DNA of 64,000 nucleotides from Exiguobacterium artemiae 255-15 (GCF_000019905.1 NC_010556.1:1266001-1330000), one strand, 5' to 3'; shown: positions 52,626-61,348, counted from the first letter of the stretch. Notes: generated from the letters alone by a model not told the origin. Made by a program: numbers and translations.

Positions 52626-53195
52626 ATGAATTACATTGAGCATTTGGAAAAGCACTGTGGTGAGATTAAAGGAAGTTTAGAACTAGAAGATATGATGGAA
52701 GAAAATATTCAATTCCTGAAGTTCGAGAACGCACCAATTAATGCTACCTATACGGCGACATCGCTCGGGTTGATCTGGCATTCGCTTCAGTTCGAAGACG
52801 GACGGATAGCCCACCAGGAAGTGATGATGTCGGTCAAGCAGCCGGAAGCGAAGGAAGATGTCATCGAATTGCTATGGCGTCTGACGACGCATGCTTTGGA
52901 AACCGGACAGGCTTTTGAATTGGGCGAATTCTACAGTATGCCTGAGACGGTGTTCGGACAATATGGATTTGCAGGAGTCTACGTGACGGCACCGATTTAT
53001 TTTGATGAGAGCTTTTTCATCCATCATGGGGACGACGATTTTGATGAGCCGGAACACGTTTTGCCGGTTTGGTTTGTTCCGATTTTTGAATCGGAGGCGG
53101 ATTATCTTGAGCAACACGGTGCGGAAGATTTCGACGAAATTATTGATGCAACAGAGGATGAACTGCTTGACTTAACACGTCAGCCATTGATTTGA
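52626..53195 (+). CDS. SUFU (suppressor of fused) domain protein
   Basis: A 189-residue protein with the bacterial SUFU-like fold, another superfamily used as toxin immunity. Features: ATSLGLIWHSLQ near residue 45, ELLWRLTTHALETGQAFELG, then LPVWFVPIFESEADYLEQHG (about 140-160) and the C-terminal acidic helix. A homologous C-terminal scrap lies at 63660-63764. GGGAGG precedes the ATG by 5 bases. Confidence 0.82.
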   Translation: MNYIEHLEKHCGEIKGSLELEDMMEENIQFLKFENAPINATYTATSLGLIWHSLQFEDGRIAHQEVMMSVKQPEAKEDVIELLWRLTTHALETGQAFELGEFYSMPETVFGQYGFAGVYVTAPIYFDESFFIHHGDDDFDEPEHVLPVWFVPIFESEADYLEQHGAEDFDEIIDATEDELLDLTRQPLI

Positions 53196-53254
53196 GGATC
53201 ATATTCATAGAACGAAAAGCAATCATACGTTGCTGTAGGGAGGAAGAAAGCAAC

Positions 53255-53836
53255 ATGTTCGTCGATCACTACAAACAGGTTCATCATCTAGAAGTCAATA
53301 TACCGAAGGATGAGCGTTTTCAAAAGTATGAACATCTCAATATTTATTTTGAGTGGGGATTCGCGATCAACCAATCAACCGAAGAAGTTGCCAGCGAGGA
53401 TGCGATGTGGTTACTTGGACAAACGAATGCATTCCCGATCTGCATGGTCTTTGATGTATTTGATTTTTCGATAAATGAAACAATTGAGGTTCTCGAATCC
53501 TTCGACATACCGTATCAGACGTCAAGAAATAACGGAACAGAGCTCGTTGATGGAGGAGAAGCTTCGTATGACATCAGCATACGGCTCATCGTTAATCAGG
53601 AAAAAACGTTGCGAGAAATGATTCCATTCCTGCACGCATGCGGATGTCACGGTCAGAAAAATTATCTCTATTCCGTGATCACGTACGGAACAGATGTATT
53701 ATCAGCCACAGAAGACTTTCCGGGAATCGATGTCTCATACGCCGTCGTCTCGGTCGGACCGGATGGAGAAGGTGTAGATGTCATCGGACCGAGGGAACGG
53801 ATCATTCCGCTGTATCGGAAAGTACGAAATAGATAG
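53255..53836 (+). CDS. Hypothetical immunity-type protein
   Basis: A 193-residue acidic protein without recognised family: HLNIYFEWGFAINQSTEEVA, then FPICMVFDVFDFSINETIEV, then ISIRLIVNQEKTLREMIPFL. The FPI--VF position and a later ligand-like YLYSVITYG resemble the layout of the three-member family (48203 etc.), perhaps the same fold. GGGAGG lies 11 bases before the ATG at 53255. Confidence 0.6.
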   Translation: MFVDHYKQVHHLEVNIPKDERFQKYEHLNIYFEWGFAINQSTEEVASEDAMWLLGQTNAFPICMVFDVFDFSINETIEVLESFDIPYQTSRNNGTELVDGGEASYDISIRLIVNQEKTLREMIPFLHACGCHGQKNYLYSVITYGTDVLSATEDFPGIDVSYAVVSVGPDGEGVDVIGPRERIIPLYRKVRNR

Positions 53837-54072
53837 ATGCAGAAAAGCATATGATCCTTAACTATTTTATTGTGATCGACGAAAGTTCAAAAGGTTGGTC
53901 AAGCGAATACAGGATTCGAAGCAGAATATTCGCTTGAATACATGGAAATGAAAAGTTTATCTCACTTCATAAGAAATGGAGCGGATGTGAAGGAGAGGAT
54001 GTTAGGGGGCAAGTCATCAAATCGATTGATGGTCGGAATCACTTTTGGTTATTCGTTAAGGACGGCCGGAAG

Positions 54073-54540
54073 TTGTATACGTTGCAAGGTATTGTTGAAG
54101 AGATAGCGGAAGAACCGGAAAGTGAACAGAAATTCTCCCGTTTTTTCAACATGGATGGCTATATCCGGGAGCTGGCGGAGGCAAAGGTTGCAGACGGCTA
54201 CCGGTTAATCCATGAACAGGACTTTAAGGAAGTCGTCGTTCAGCTGACCTGCAACGAGGAACAGTATGATGCCGTTTGGAAGAGTCGCACGAAAATCGAG
54301 GAAGATCTCGAAGAATTTCTTGGAGTAACCGGGAACGGTTATTTCTTAGAAGATGACTATGGACCGGAAGCAATCGAATTCGTCCTCCATGTCCTCGACC
54401 CGTCTCATATCGTCGAGGCAGTCGTTGAATATTTTAAGGAACAATATGACGTAACTCAGATCCGGATGGGTCAAGCAAAAGTTCATTACGGCAGGCGCTT
54501 GATTGGACTTTATCCTGCAGGAAAGAACTTTAATCGGTAA
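54073..54540 (+). CDS. Hypothetical protein, probably N-terminally broken
   Basis: A 155-residue acidic protein if read from TTG 54073 (AAGGA 10 bases upstream). The same frame is open and coding-like from 53938 (HGNEKFISLHKKWSG, then IDGRNHFWLFVKDGRKLYTL) but has no start codon there; it ends at TGA 53935. A different frame just before reads from ATG 53851 as MILNYFIVIDESSKGWSSEY. The best explanation is a longer gene with a frameshift near 53935, now translated, if at all, from an internal start. Family unknown; C-terminal part VEYFKEQYDVTQIRMGQ. Confidence 0.5.
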   Translation: MYTLQGIVEEIAEEPESEQKFSRFFNMDGYIRELAEAKVADGYRLIHEQDFKEVVVQLTCNEEQYDAVWKSRTKIEEDLEEFLGVTGNGYFLEDDYGPEAIEFVLHVLDPSHIVEAVVEYFKEQYDVTQIRMGQAKVHYGRRLIGLYPAGKNFNR

Positions 54541-54576
54541 AATTGAGAAGTGACGAATCTAAAGGGAGTAAAAGGC

Positions 54577-55233
54577 ATGAATGAGCTGACAATCTTCGAA
54601 ATCTCTTTTCAGACAAAGAGTATCCAACGGAAACTTCAGGCGTATGAGATCAACGTGCTTGGTCAAATGCAAATCGTATATGAAGTCATGTGTTATGACC
54701 ATGCAGTAGGCGGCTACATGAGTGAACTGACAGAAGAAGTGTTATATGACGCCCTAGTGCGCTATGATCGTTTTCCCTTATACATCACGACGAATTTTGA
54801 TGAGATTCGAGAGGATGAGTTGCACATTCTGGAGCGTTTAAAAGCGCGACCATTAAACTGTCATAAACATCCACGATATGAAGGCGATCAGCGTCGCACG
54901 GGTTTTTATTGTTGTATCGAAGTGTTGAATGCGAATGATCTACATTTCGTGTTAAGCGAGACATTTTTTCGAGCCGCTTGGAGTGAAACGTTCATCATCA
55001 CGTTCACACGACCCGCGTATCAATTAAAAACCTCAGGAAAATGGATATTCAAAGAAGCGAAATTTACGCATGTGCTCGATGCACATGATGGGTTGCCGTT
55101 CATTCTTCCTTCTCATGACGCGCTTGGTTTCATGTGGTTCGCAAATGGAGATGCCTTCAAGACGGTAGATCAGCTAAAAACGATATTACCGGATAGTTAT
55201 GAGATGGACCACATCATTGATACAGAAACGTAA
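54577..55233 (+). CDS. Hypothetical protein, three-member local family, member 2
   Basis: A 218-residue paralogue of the proteins at 48203 and 61349. Shared blocks: RYDRFPLYITTNFDEI (about 67-82), LHFVLSETFFRAAWSETFII (about 125-144), KWIFKEAKFTHVLD, and the final hydrophobic-acidic segment FKTVDQLKTILPDSYEMDHI. AAAGGGAG lies 8 bases before the ATG at 54577. Likely cytoplasmic immunity protein, by context only. Confidence 0.68.
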   Translation: MNELTIFEISFQTKSIQRKLQAYEINVLGQMQIVYEVMCYDHAVGGYMSELTEEVLYDALVRYDRFPLYITTNFDEIREDELHILERLKARPLNCHKHPRYEGDQRRTGFYCCIEVLNANDLHFVLSETFFRAAWSETFIITFTRPAYQLKTSGKWIFKEAKFTHVLDAHDGLPFILPSHDALGFMWFANGDAFKTVDQLKTILPDSYEMDHIIDTET

Positions 55234-55271
55234 ATGCAAGAAACGAAATTGTACATAAAGGAGTAGTGAAA

Positions 55272-56051
55272 ATGGAACACCAGATCGGATTACCAGGCAT
55301 TACAGAAGAACGGTTGCAGGAAGTCGAGACAGAACTCGGATTTTCGCTGCCTTCCGAGCTGCGGACGTACTTTAAAAAGGAAAATAAGTTTGAAGCCGGT
55401 GAGTGGCAATTCCATCCGATCAAGGACGAACAGTATATCAAGCGGACGTGGGAAGACGTCGTCCATGTCAACTCGACGGATGCAGAAGACTATCCGGACG
55501 GGTTTTTCCGGATTGCCGCGGACGGTTCCGGGGATGAACTCGGCTATCTCTTGCCGGACACAGAAACCATCGTCCTGTGGGATCACGAAGAACAGGAGTT
55601 GTTCCCGGTCGCCCCGACGCTCGTAGTCTTTTTGGAACAAGAGCAACAGCTTTTAGAGAGTGCCATGCAGGCGGAAGACTTTCTTCAGACGGTAATTGAG
55701 ACAGGAACTGTTTACGGTTTATCGAAATTGAAGCAGTCGGGCTAGGCCTATTGTCCATCGAATCAAGAGGAAACGGATGTGCCGCTGTTTTTCTCGACGG
55801 AAGAAGGCGCACGTGCCTGTCAGAGGAACGGATGGGAGAATTATCATCTGATTCGACTCGATCTCGAGGTCTTTACAGACGGCTGGCTGCCGAACATGAT
55901 TCAAGACGGTTTGTATTGCGGACTGAACTGGGATGCCAGTTTACAGGGACTGGAGCTGAACCCGGAGAACGTTCTCGAGGAACTCGAAGGGGAACGACAG
56001 AGTAAGCACCACTTTTCCGGCCGGACGAGCGGAAAAGTGGTTTTTTTATGA
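55272..56051 (+). pseudogene. SMI1/KNR4-DUF2750 fusion split by an in-frame TAG
   Basis: Residues 1-125 are a SUKH domain (GITEERLQEVETELGFSLPS; IAADGSGDELGYLL). A DUF2750 domain follows (AEDFLQTVIETGTVYGLSKL ... PLFFSTEEGARACQRNGWEN ... ENVLEELEGE). A TAG at 55743-55745 replaces the Trp of the DUF2750 motif G-W-A-Y-C; the frame continues unbroken. The distal end is also odd: the frame has no stop before the terminator and reads through its hairpin to TGA 56049-56051, while a TAA two bases out of frame sits at 56002. As it stands only the SUKH domain plus 30 residues is made. AAGGAG lies 8 bases before the ATG. Confidence 0.8.
56009..56047 (+). terminator. Terminator inside the read-through 3' end of the DUF2750 frame
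   Basis: CCACTTTTCCG and CGGAAAAGTGG arms, followed by TTTTTTT. Confidence 0.9.
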
Positions 56052-56110
56052 AACCGACTTTTGGAACGAGACGTAGTTGATATAACAAGTTAACGAATCG
56101 AGGAGAAAAC

Positions 56111-56208
56111 ATGACTGCATCATTTGCTCCTTATCCGTCAAACAGTATGGCTACCTGTGCTTTGCCGGCGGCTTTCTACTGCTGTACTGGATCGGTGCGT
56201 CATGGTAA
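56111..56208 (+). pseudogene. Remnant of a small membrane protein
   Basis: GAGGAG lies 5 bases before an ATG at 56111, but its frame loses sense; a second frame reads VKQYGYLCFAGGFLLLYWIG and ends TAA 56206-56208, a typical TM helix. A small gene with a frameshift or deletion. Confidence 0.4.
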
Positions 56209-56232
56209 AAAGCAAGAAAAGAGGAAATGAAC

Positions 56233-56619
56233 GTGTGGAAAAAAATTAGAATCATCGCGAGTCTACTTGTCATACTGCTGGCGGGATATTTGGCCTGGCA
56301 AATCTATATCTCGCTCTTCGCCGTAGATATCAAATACGTACCGCAAGGCGATTTATACAAGACGGTCACTTCTCCGGACGAGCGGTATACGTTACGGTTT
56401 TATCGTTCGAGCGGAGGGGCGACGACGGGATTTGCGATGCTCGGAATCATGGAAGATCAAAAAACTAAAGAACAGCGGCGCATCTACTGGGAATATCCGT
56501 GTAGAGAGGTAAGTGTGAAATGGCGACGGGACGTTGTCATTATTAATGACACCCGCTTAAACATTTGGACCGAGGTGTATGATTTCAGGTTGGATCAACC
56601 GATTTATCCAGCAAAATAG
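56233..56619 (+). CDS. DUF5412-like membrane-anchored protein
   Basis: A 128-residue protein with one N-terminal TM helix (IIASLLVILLAGYLAWQIYI) and a beta-rich outside domain: SPDERYTLRFYRSSGGATTG, RRIYWEYPCREVSVKW, VVIINDTRLNI, matching the DUF5412 pattern of Bacillota proteins. GTG start, 8 bases after GAGG; the ATG two codons earlier abuts the site. Function unknown. Confidence 0.68.
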   Translation: MWKKIRIIASLLVILLAGYLAWQIYISLFAVDIKYVPQGDLYKTVTSPDERYTLRFYRSSGGATTGFAMLGIMEDQKTKEQRRIYWEYPCREVSVKWRRDVVIINDTRLNIWTEVYDFRLDQPIYPAK

Positions 56620-56648
56620 AGTTTATGAAGGGAAGATGAAATATCCTG

Positions 56649-57215
56649 ATGATCATACTTAGAAAACAAATCGGCAGCTTGATGTATTCCTGGACCATTT
56701 ATCGCGACGGCCGGACGGTTCAGGCATTATTTGGAGTCAATGAACCGTGGATGCTGGATGAAGATATTGATGAAAAAACGGAAGAACGGTTTACGTTTCG
56801 TTTTCAAGCCCGACGTCGCGTGAAGGAACTGATTGCCGAGAAGCAGGCGGACGGGTATCAACAGGAAATCACACCGGATCCGGTGCCGATTCAAGAAGAA
56901 CAGTTGACGTTTCACAAGAGGGCGACATGGTTTGCGTATGTACTTTTCGGAGTGGTATTGATTCCGATTGTAACAACCTGGACTTTATCTCCGTACGTGA
57001 TAGTCATCCTTGCAGTACCCTTCCTCATCATGTCGACGAGCGGAAAAATGCTGCCGTTTTGGGTCAAAACGATGTGCTTTATCAGTTATGTCCTGATTAA
57101 CATCAGTTACAGACATGCACCGGGCATAAAATATCTGGACGCCGGTCTGTTACTCGTAACGGGTGTGTTCCTGTATGTGTATATGAAAAAAAGCAAAAAA
57201 CGTTTTGACACGTAA
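56649..57215 (+). CDS. Hypothetical membrane protein
   Basis: A 188-residue protein. Residues 1-90 are soluble, with a WGR-like start (YSWTIYRDGRTVQALFG) and a charged helix (FQARRRVKELIAEKQADGY). Four TM helices follow (about 95-180: FAYVLFGVVLIPIVTTWTL; VIVILAVPFLIM; FISYVLINISY; AGLLLVTGVFLYVYM). The ribosome site before ATG 56649 is weak, so the start may be elsewhere. Family unknown. Confidence 0.55.
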   Translation: MIILRKQIGSLMYSWTIYRDGRTVQALFGVNEPWMLDEDIDEKTEERFTFRFQARRRVKELIAEKQADGYQQEITPDPVPIQEEQLTFHKRATWFAYVLFGVVLIPIVTTWTLSPYVIVILAVPFLIMSTSGKMLPFWVKTMCFISYVLINISYRHAPGIKYLDAGLLLVTGVFLYVYMKKSKKRFDT

Positions 57216-57241
57216 GCTGACAAGGAACGGGAGGGTCAGGT

Positions 57242-57924
57242 ATGCCGACAACATTTTTAAAGCAGTTGTTGCAAGAAAAAGAGAGTTCAGACTTCTCATC
57301 ATTACGTTCCGCTTATCTTGCGAAACAACAGGGATTGCGAAACGTGTTTTTACAGCAGATGAACAAATTCATAGCGGAAGCACTCGTATGGGACATTCAG
57401 CGACAACGGCAGTTCACGGACTGGTTGCTGCATGTGAACGGGAGGAAGAGGTACACGAATTGTTGATTCATCCCTTGAATGAGCGGTTATTGAAACCTGT
57501 CCTCAAGCAGTGGATGAATGATTTGCCGGAAGACGTACGACCGTATCGGTGGTTTGGCGTCTTCTCTTTTGAAGAAGATAACCGTCTTGAGTACCTGCAG
57601 ACGGCGATTGACCGCGGAGGTCGGCAGGAACAATTGGCAATTGAGACGATGATTCGTCATCTGTTGAATTGGCTATGGTATGCCTTCCATCATCTCAATG
57701 AAGATTTGTATTTAAGTGAGACGGAAGACGATGCGGAGACGCTGAAAGAAACACGTTTGTTGATTGATCAACTCGATGATTCGGTTCAAAAGACCGAGTT
57801 CATGGAGGAATGGCAGGAACACGCCCGGACGTATGAACTTTGGTTGCGTTTTTCAAAAGAAGAGACGGCAGGGTTCATGGAGTGGCGGGAGCGACAAGAA
57901 AAGCAGGGAGAGAATAAGCAATGA
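57242..57924 (+). pseudogene. Hypothetical all-helical protein, frameshifted
   Basis: GGGAGGGTCAGGT precedes the ATG at 57242. The first frame gives 63 good residues (FLKQLLQEKESSDFSSLRSA ... ALVWDIQRQRQFTDWLLHVN) then ends at 57466; a second frame continues from about 57434 as EREEEVHELLIHPLNERLLK to a stop at 57924. Restoring one base near 57434 joins them to a 227-residue acidic helical protein. The C-terminal part has LNWLWYAFHHLNEDLYL. Its stop overlaps the next start (ATGA). Confidence 0.65.
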
Positions 57925-58091
57925 AAACGCCATACGATCCATACAAGAATACGGAACTGTGGAACGTCATTTCGGAAGCGATTGACGAATTGGTTGAAAA
58001 CGATGACTTGAAAGAACGGACGACCCATAATCATATCGTCGGATACCTCTGTCAAAAAGTATCATCTAGCCTAACAGAGAAGGGAAACTGA
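57921..58091 (+). CDS. Small acidic protein of a recurrent Bacillota type
   Basis: A 56-residue protein: YDPYKNTELWNVISEAIDEL then VENDDLKERTTHNHIVGYLC. Similar short proteins (NPY--ELW--I---I-DLVEN-D, followed by a VGYLC motif) occur in many Bacillus genomes beside toxin-immunity and SMI1 genes. Its ATG overlaps the stop of the preceding frame by 4 bases, and GGGAGAG lies 8 bases upstream. Function unknown. Confidence 0.65.
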   Translation: MKTPYDPYKNTELWNVISEAIDELVENDDLKERTTHNHIVGYLCQKVSSSLTEKGN

Positions 58092-58250
58092 GTAAATAGG
58101 ATTTTGAAGCGGACTTCGAATAATTGAATACCAGCGATTGAAAGCGTCTCGCCTAAGCTTGTTGAAGTAACCATTCAAGTAGAAGGTGAGATTTTTTAAT
58201 ATGCTTACTAGAAATCTTAAGCACAACGGATGTTAGAGAGGATTATATCG

Positions 58251-58730
58251 ATGAAGACAACTTATTCTTATGAAGAACTTTTGAAATTTGACGACCCGTT
58301 TGAATATGAATTGGGTCTCCCGTTGAAGATCAATAACCTGCCCTCAACCGTGGTGGAAGAGGATATCCCGGACAGTAAAACAAAACTACTTGAGAAGCTG
58401 GCGGAAGGTTACTCCTTGATCATTCAAAAACCGCAAATTCCAAACGAGAAAGTGTTCGCTGCGCTTCAACTGTTGGGCGAAAATGATTTCATGAAATTGT
58501 ATGCGGTAAACGAAAAGGATTTTAATGAACCATTGTGGGATCTTTTGTATGAGAGTGAATACAACCTTCACTGGACATTCTTTTTACTAATAGAGATGAC
58601 AGGTGTCGTTTTCGAATTGTCCTATACGGGTGGAGAAACTCGCGCTCTGACTCTCTCAGGTCTGAACGCAAATACCCTGATTCACCTACGGCTTGAAGTA
58701 GACGAAAGCGTGACCTGTCGGTGGGGTTGA
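58251..58730 (+). CDS. Hypothetical immunity-type protein
   Basis: A 159-residue acidic soluble protein (EELLKFDDPFEYELGLPLKI; TKLLEKLAEGYSLIIQKPQI; LHWTFFLLIEMTGVVFELSY). No family recognised. AGAGG lies 9 bases before the ATG at 58251; the longer open frame lacks a site. Preceded by 160 bases without a gene. Confidence 0.6.
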   Translation: MKTTYSYEELLKFDDPFEYELGLPLKINNLPSTVVEEDIPDSKTKLLEKLAEGYSLIIQKPQIPNEKVFAALQLLGENDFMKLYAVNEKDFNEPLWDLLYESEYNLHWTFFLLIEMTGVVFELSYTGGETRALTLSGLNANTLIHLRLEVDESVTCRWG

Positions 58731-59557
58731 TTAGATAGAAAAATCACAAAGATAATTCACGAACGCTGCGATTGATGAATGGGGTTTTGGGTTTGCAACG
58801 TACTAAGGAATGAGGTAAGCCAAGTTTTAGGAGGAGCAAAAGTGGAATTTCAGAGTGGTGAATGGATTGATATCTACCGGGAACTGTTACCGCATGACGA
58901 TTGGCAAGAGCTCGTCCGAATTCAAGTGACTCAGGATAACTATCCTTTTGAAGTCAAATTGTTGGAACGTCCGGTGAAACAAAACCGCAATACCTACGAT
59001 TTATCAGATTGGACAGTCTTGTCGCATATCATTATGACAGAAACGTCGCAACTGAAGACATTTCTAAATCAACTCGAAATCGAACAGATAGGGATGTCAG
59101 CCGAGTCGAAGACGATTCTCAGCATTCGGAAACACGGGCAGGAAATCGTTTGCGTTACTAACGATAGTGTCTCGATGTATGGTGTCGTCTATGAGGAACT
59201 AAGCGAGTCGGGTACGGAGTACGAAAACTTTTTTGATGCTGTCTTACCGTATGCGACGTTCCCGGTTGAGGTCGTCTTTTGCGGCCGTGGCGTTTTAAAT
59301 GATGAGGACTCGATACATGCGATGACATTGACCGATACGAATTGGCAAGCGGTCTTCGAAGATCGTCTGTTGCATTTGCTGAACCGAAAAGAAATCACTT
59401 CTGGATTCCTGCCAACGAATTACTCAAAGCCCTCTCGACGAACGCTCGAGAACTTCATGACAGAGTTCATGTTGTGCATGCCGTATAACTTCATTGTGAC
59501 ACGTGATGCAAATGGACGGTTTGGTATGCTCGATCATTTTTGTACCAAGACGGTTTG

Positions 59558-60496
59558 TCAAATTAAGTGCAACACTTCTTGCGTGAAGACCTCGTATGCA
59601 GTTTTCCAGTTAAGACATTTTCGTGGTCTCCCATTAATCCAGGCGAGCGCTTGAGCGATTTCAGAACGACTGACCTTTCCGAAATCTGTCCCCTTCGGGA
59701 AAAATTCACGGAGAAGACCATTGGCGTTCTCGTTACTACCACGCTGCCAAGAAGAATACGGATCTGCAAAATACATGGGTAAGCCTAACGTGTCACGAAT
59801 TCGTTCATGACAGCTAAACTCTTTTCCACGATCTGTCGTCGCAGTTTGGAACGTTCCCAACGGGAAGGAAAGATGTAATGCTTGAATCGCAGACTCCATC
59901 GATTGAGCGGACCGATTTTCCATCGGTACAGCGAGATAAAAACGACTCTTTCGCTCGACGAACGTTGCGACACAGGCTTTTGACGTTCCTCTACCCGATA
60001 CAACAGTATCAAGCTCCCAATGTCCAAACGTTTGACGCCCTTTGACGTCGGACGGACGTTTACTGATTGGCAGTCCGACGTTGAAGCGTCCGCGCGTCTC
60101 ACGTGGTTTCTGACGCTTTCCCTTTTGCCGAAGAAGTCCAGAATCGGCCTCGACGAGGCCACTATAAATCCAACGATAAATTGTCTTGAACGAGAGTCCT
60201 TCTTCTTGGAATAATCGTCCGGCAATTTGTTCAGGGGACCACGTCTCCCGTAATTTTTCGAGGATGCAGATTCCTTTTTCGAGCGTAAACTTCGTACGTG
60301 CACCGCACTTCTTCTTTCGCTCCACATAACGCTGGTCAGCATGAGAAGAATCGTAATGAGGATTTCGTTTCAATTCTCGTGAAATCGTATAAGGTTGACG
60401 CCCCAGGCGTCCCGCAATCTTTCGGACAGAGAAACCTAGCTCGAGATACGTCTCTATTTTGACTCTTTCTGATATGGTAAGATGAATATAGCTCAT
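59558..60496 (-). CDS. IS30-family transposase
   Basis: A 312-residue DDE transposase. The N-terminal helix-turn-helix is LTISERVKIETYLELGFSVR with RKIAGRLGRQPYTISRELKR; the catalytic Asp, Asp and Glu are in GHWELDTVV, TTDRGKEF and GSNENANGLLREFF. Full length and intact. GGAGG lies 7 bases before the ATG. The reading frame leaves the element at its end: the last Ile codon and the TGA stop come from target DNA, so the exact C-terminus depends on the insertion site. Confidence 0.95.
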   Translation of the reverse strand: MSYIHLTISERVKIETYLELGFSVRKIAGRLGRQPYTISRELKRNPHYDSSHADQRYVERKKKCGARTKFTLEKGICILEKLRETWSPEQIAGRLFQEEGLSFKTIYRWIYSGLVEADSGLLRQKGKRQKPRETRGRFNVGLPISKRPSDVKGRQTFGHWELDTVVSGRGTSKACVATFVERKSRFYLAVPMENRSAQSMESAIQALHLSFPLGTFQTATTDRGKEFSCHERIRDTLGLPMYFADPYSSWQRGSNENANGLLREFFPKGTDFGKVSRSEIAQALAWINGRPRKCLNWKTAYEVFTQEVLHLI

Positions 60497-60588
60497 AACG
60501 AATCCTCCGTTGAATTTTGTGTGGTAACTCTATTCTACACGAGGCCGTTATGGGTTTTTTTTGTGTTTTCAGCTAGGTGTTGCACTTA
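59564..60588. mobile_element. IS30-family insertion sequence, complete
   Basis: A 1025-bp element. The left end TAAGTGCAACAC and the right end GTGTTGCACTTA are inverted repeats (longer with mismatches: right end continues CTAGCTGAAAA inward on the complement). A 2-bp direct repeat AT (59562-59563 and 60589-60590) flanks it, in the IS30 range. It carries one transposase gene on the minus strand and splits a host gene whose frame is restored by excision. Confidence 0.92.
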
Positions 60589-60695
60589 ATATTACAATTC
60601 GTCACCAATGAAAAGATTGCGCATTTTGGAAGTATAGATGATGTAGAGACAAATCCAGGTCAACACAGATAAAAAAGAAGAAGGAGGAAAAAGCG

Positions 60696-61130
60696 ATGAG
60701 CTTAGCTTCGTATATTTGTATGGATAGGCAGATACCTGATAAGTATCTAGATTTGGATGACGAAGATGAAACACTTCCATTTTATATAGGGCGGTGTTTT
60801 GCAGATGAAAATTGTCTATACAATGTTAAAACTTCACAGTTTCATAAATGGTATGTGTATGAGATTTCAAGTCACTGGGGCAGCGAAATCGTAGAACCTT
60901 TCGATTCCGTTGTTTCAGTGAGGTCAAAAGAAAAATTACGTCATTTATTTACGCTCATGAACGAGTTCTTAGACGAGGGGGAATCCTTTGAACTATATAC
61001 ATGTTGGCTTGGAGAAGAGTCCTATCCAAAAGAAAAAAGTATGACGCTCTCTTTAGAACTTGAACAGCTGGAGGATATTCAGATTCCTGAAAGAACACAT
61101 ATCTTAATCACAAAAACTCGTGGGAACTAA
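60696..61130 (+). CDS. Hypothetical immunity-type protein
   Basis: A 144-residue acidic protein (DLDDEDETLPFYIGRCFADE; WYVYEISSHWGSEIVEPFDS; LRHLFTLMNEFLDEGESFEL). No family recognised. GAAGGAGG lies 8 bases before the ATG. AT-rich, 24 bases past the distal fragment of the IS-split gene. Confidence 0.6.
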   Translation: MSLASYICMDRQIPDKYLDLDDEDETLPFYIGRCFADENCLYNVKTSQFHKWYVYEISSHWGSEIVEPFDSVVSVRSKEKLRHLFTLMNEFLDEGESFELYTCWLGEESYPKEKSMTLSLELEQLEDIQIPERTHILITKTRGN

Positions 61131-61156
61131 AACTGCTTATTAACAGAGATGATGAT

Positions 61157-61282
61157 TCAAGTGATTCGCTTTCCCCTTAAGACAATATCTGCGATGTCAT
61201 GGATTGTCTCATCGAAACTACCTCTTAAATGAAATAGATATGTCTCATTGTTGAACATAAATGAAGTCCATCGATATATAAT
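61157..61282 (-). pseudogene. Scrap of an unknown gene
   Basis: A minus-strand open run reads IIYRWTSFMFNNETYLFHLR then GSFDETIHDIADIVLRGKRI and T-stop, with protein-like composition but no start site or ribosome site. Probably the C-terminal end of a deleted gene. Confidence 0.3.
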
Positions 61283-61348
61283 CTATTACCGTTTAGCAAA
61301 CAATCCTGAAGATGACTTTGACAATCCAGCGAAAGTGAGAGAAGCAAC

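Larger units (their letters stand above)
58842..60672 (+). pseudogene. Hypothetical immunity-type gene interrupted by the IS30 element
   Basis: The 5' part (58842-59563) starts at GTG with AGGAGG 7 bases upstream. The 3' part (60591-60672) lies beyond the IS. Removing the IS and one copy of the AT duplication rejoins the frame exactly: VCQI-LQFVTNEKIAHFGSI and on to TAA 60670-60672, giving 267 residues. The product is acidic and cytoplasmic, with ATFPVEVVFCGRG reminiscent of the FPLYVSF block of the three-member family. The insertion is recent, because neither flank shows any other damage. Confidence 0.85.
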
